Shown here piece after piece: positions 7,386 through 8,296 of a stretch of DNA of 8,296 nt; the stretch's first letter is position 1; every line of letters starts with the position of its first letter. This DNA comes from an uncultured Paracoccaceae bacterium (GTDB lineage: Bacteria > Pseudomonadota > Alphaproteobacteria > Rhodobacterales > Rhodobacteraceae). The position numbers were made by a program, and so were the translations under genes. The DNA lies in contig CAKZNY010000312.1 in the NCBI GenBank assembly GCA_937132145.1, forward strand, positions 1-8,296, given 5' to 3'. The notes beneath the pieces were generated by a model. The model made no database searches, was not told the origin of the DNA, and worked only from the letters and a program-made list of their open reading frames with translations.

Positions 7386-8296
7386 CTACCGGTTTGTCAG
7401 GCAACGACTGACGGCATCTTTCCAGCCCGCATATTTCGAATCCCGAGTGCCAGCATCCATTGATGGCGAAAATCGACGTTCCAGCCGCCAATTATCGGCA
7501 AAACCGGTTTGGTCGGGATACATTCCGGTATGCATTCCAGCCAACCATGCAGCACCCATTGCCGTTGTTTCAAGAATGTTGGGCCGATCCACGGGCGTGC
7601 CCAAAATGTCTGACAAAAATTGCATGGCCCAATTATTTGCGCTCATGCCGCCATCGACCCGAAGAATACCCTTTGTGCCGCCGGTCCAATCGTTCTGCAT
7701 GGCCTCAAGCAAATCACGGGTTTGATAGCCTACGCTTTCCAGCGCCGCACGGGCGAAATCGTTTTGGTTTGAACTGCGGGTAAGCCCGAAAATCGCGCCC
7801 CGACATTCCGCATCCCAATAAGGCGCGCCAAGGCCGGTAAACGCCGGAACTATGTAAACGTTCTGGTCATCGCCCGCGGCCTCGGCCATTTTTTGTGTCT
7901 CGCTGGCATGCCCGACAATCCCGAGACCATCGCGCAGCCATTGCACCACCGCGCCGGCCACGAAAATCGAACCCTCCAACGCATAAGTTGTCTTTCCGTC
8001 CAACTGATACGCGATCGTCCCCAGCAGACGATTGCGCGAGGTCACAAGCTGGTCGCCAGTATTTAGCAGGGCAAAACATCCGGTACCGTAGGTCGATTTC
8101 ATCATCCCCGGAGTGAAACATGCTTGCCCGATGGTGGCGGCTTGCTGGTCTCCGGCGATGCCGTGAATTGGGATGGGCCCGCCGAGCAGGTCCGGCGAAG
8201 TGATGCCAAAATCCGAAGCGCAATCGTGAACTTCGGGCAACATATTCATCGGGATGTCCAGAAGGCGGCAGATTTCTTTGTCCCAATTCCCGCGTC
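7386..8296 (-). CDS. glpK: Glycerol kinase, 5'-truncated by window edge
   Basis: Phosphorylates glycerol to sn-glycerol 3-phosphate with ATP (cytosolic, FGGY carbohydrate kinase family). The frame stays open to the window end: codons upstream of the ATG at 8249 read [13 protein letters not shown] and join the family motif leading to MLPEV, so that ATG is internal. About 302 C-terminal residues of roughly 500 are present. Visible: GIAGDQQAA with the catalytic-base Asp codon at 8148-8150 (plus-strand numbering), the STYGTGCF phosphate loop, [13 protein letters not shown], the second FGGY signature GAIFGLT...DFARAALES, and [19 protein letters not shown] with [12 protein letters not shown] near the nucleotide site. 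The stop TAG at 7386-7388 faces the PAS gene stop across seven bases. Other glp genes would lie outside the window. The GlpK assignment over xylulokinase or ribulokinase rests on GLGAPYWD and the GDQQA context. Confidence 0.95.
   Translation of the reverse strand, partial: RGNWDKEICRLLDIPMNMLPEVHDCASDFGITSPDLLGGPIPIHGIAGDQQAATIGQACFTPGMMKSTYGTGCFALLNTGDQLVTSRNRLLGTIAYQLDGKTTYALEGSIFVAGAVVQWLRDGLGIVGHASETQKMAEAAGDDQNVYIVPAFTGLGAPYWDAECRGAIFGLTRSSNQNDFARAALESVGYQTRDLLEAMQNDWTGGTKGILRVDGGMSANNWAMQFLSDILGTPVDRPNILETTAMGAAWLAGMHTGMYPDQTGFADNWRLERRFSPSMDAGTRDSKYAGWKDAVSRCLTNR

Noticed and set aside
8247..8249. ATG at 8249 (minus strand) as the glpK start
   Set aside because: The frame continues upstream to the window end with glycerol-kinase sequence, so this Met is internal and the gene is cut by the window.

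Overview
The window looks like an ordinary chromosomal segment from an alphaproteobacterium, most likely the Rhodobacterales (Rhodobacter/Roseobacter group). This rests on an ethylmalonyl-CoA mutase of the MeaA/Ecm type, a ubiE-ubiB pair joined by an ATGA overlap, a PAS protein whose wording closely matches the DivL-like PAS proteins of that order, and CtrA-type TTAA-N7-TTAA boxes. GC content is moderate to high by eye (not computed). I see no tRNA, rRNA, CRISPR array, insertion sequence or phage gene. All assignments come from reading the translations and from memory of the families; no search was run.

Layout. (1) Positions 1-1606, plus strand: 3' part of ecm (ethylmalonyl-CoA mutase), cut by the window start. 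(2) 1626-2645, minus strand: galE (UDP-glucose 4-epimerase), convergent with ecm. (3) 2646-2760: a divergent intergenic region with plausible promoters for galE and uppS. (4) 2761-3489, plus strand: a UppS-type cis-prenyltransferase. (5) 3565-4305 and 4302-5822, plus strand: ubiE and ubiB, translationally coupled, for ubiquinone synthesis. (6) 5823-5935: a very AT-rich intergenic region with two exact TTAA-N7-TTAA boxes and nested inverted repeats. (7) 5936-7378, plus strand: a membrane-anchored tandem-PAS protein related to DivL whose histidine-kinase core is reduced or degenerate. (8) 7386-8296, minus strand: 3' part of glpK (glycerol kinase), cut by the window end.

How the genes relate. 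Most are housekeeping metabolism: the ethylmalonyl-CoA route of acetate assimilation (ecm), nucleotide-sugar supply (galE), polyprenyl carrier lipid (uppS), ubiquinone synthesis (ubiE, ubiB) and glycerol use (glpK). The part most worth a second look is 5823-7378. There, a DivL-like protein without an evident phosphorylatable helix or ATP-binding glycine boxes sits directly behind two CtrA-type boxes. This suggests, by inference, an accessory component or feedback arm of the CckA-ChpT-CtrA phosphorelay.
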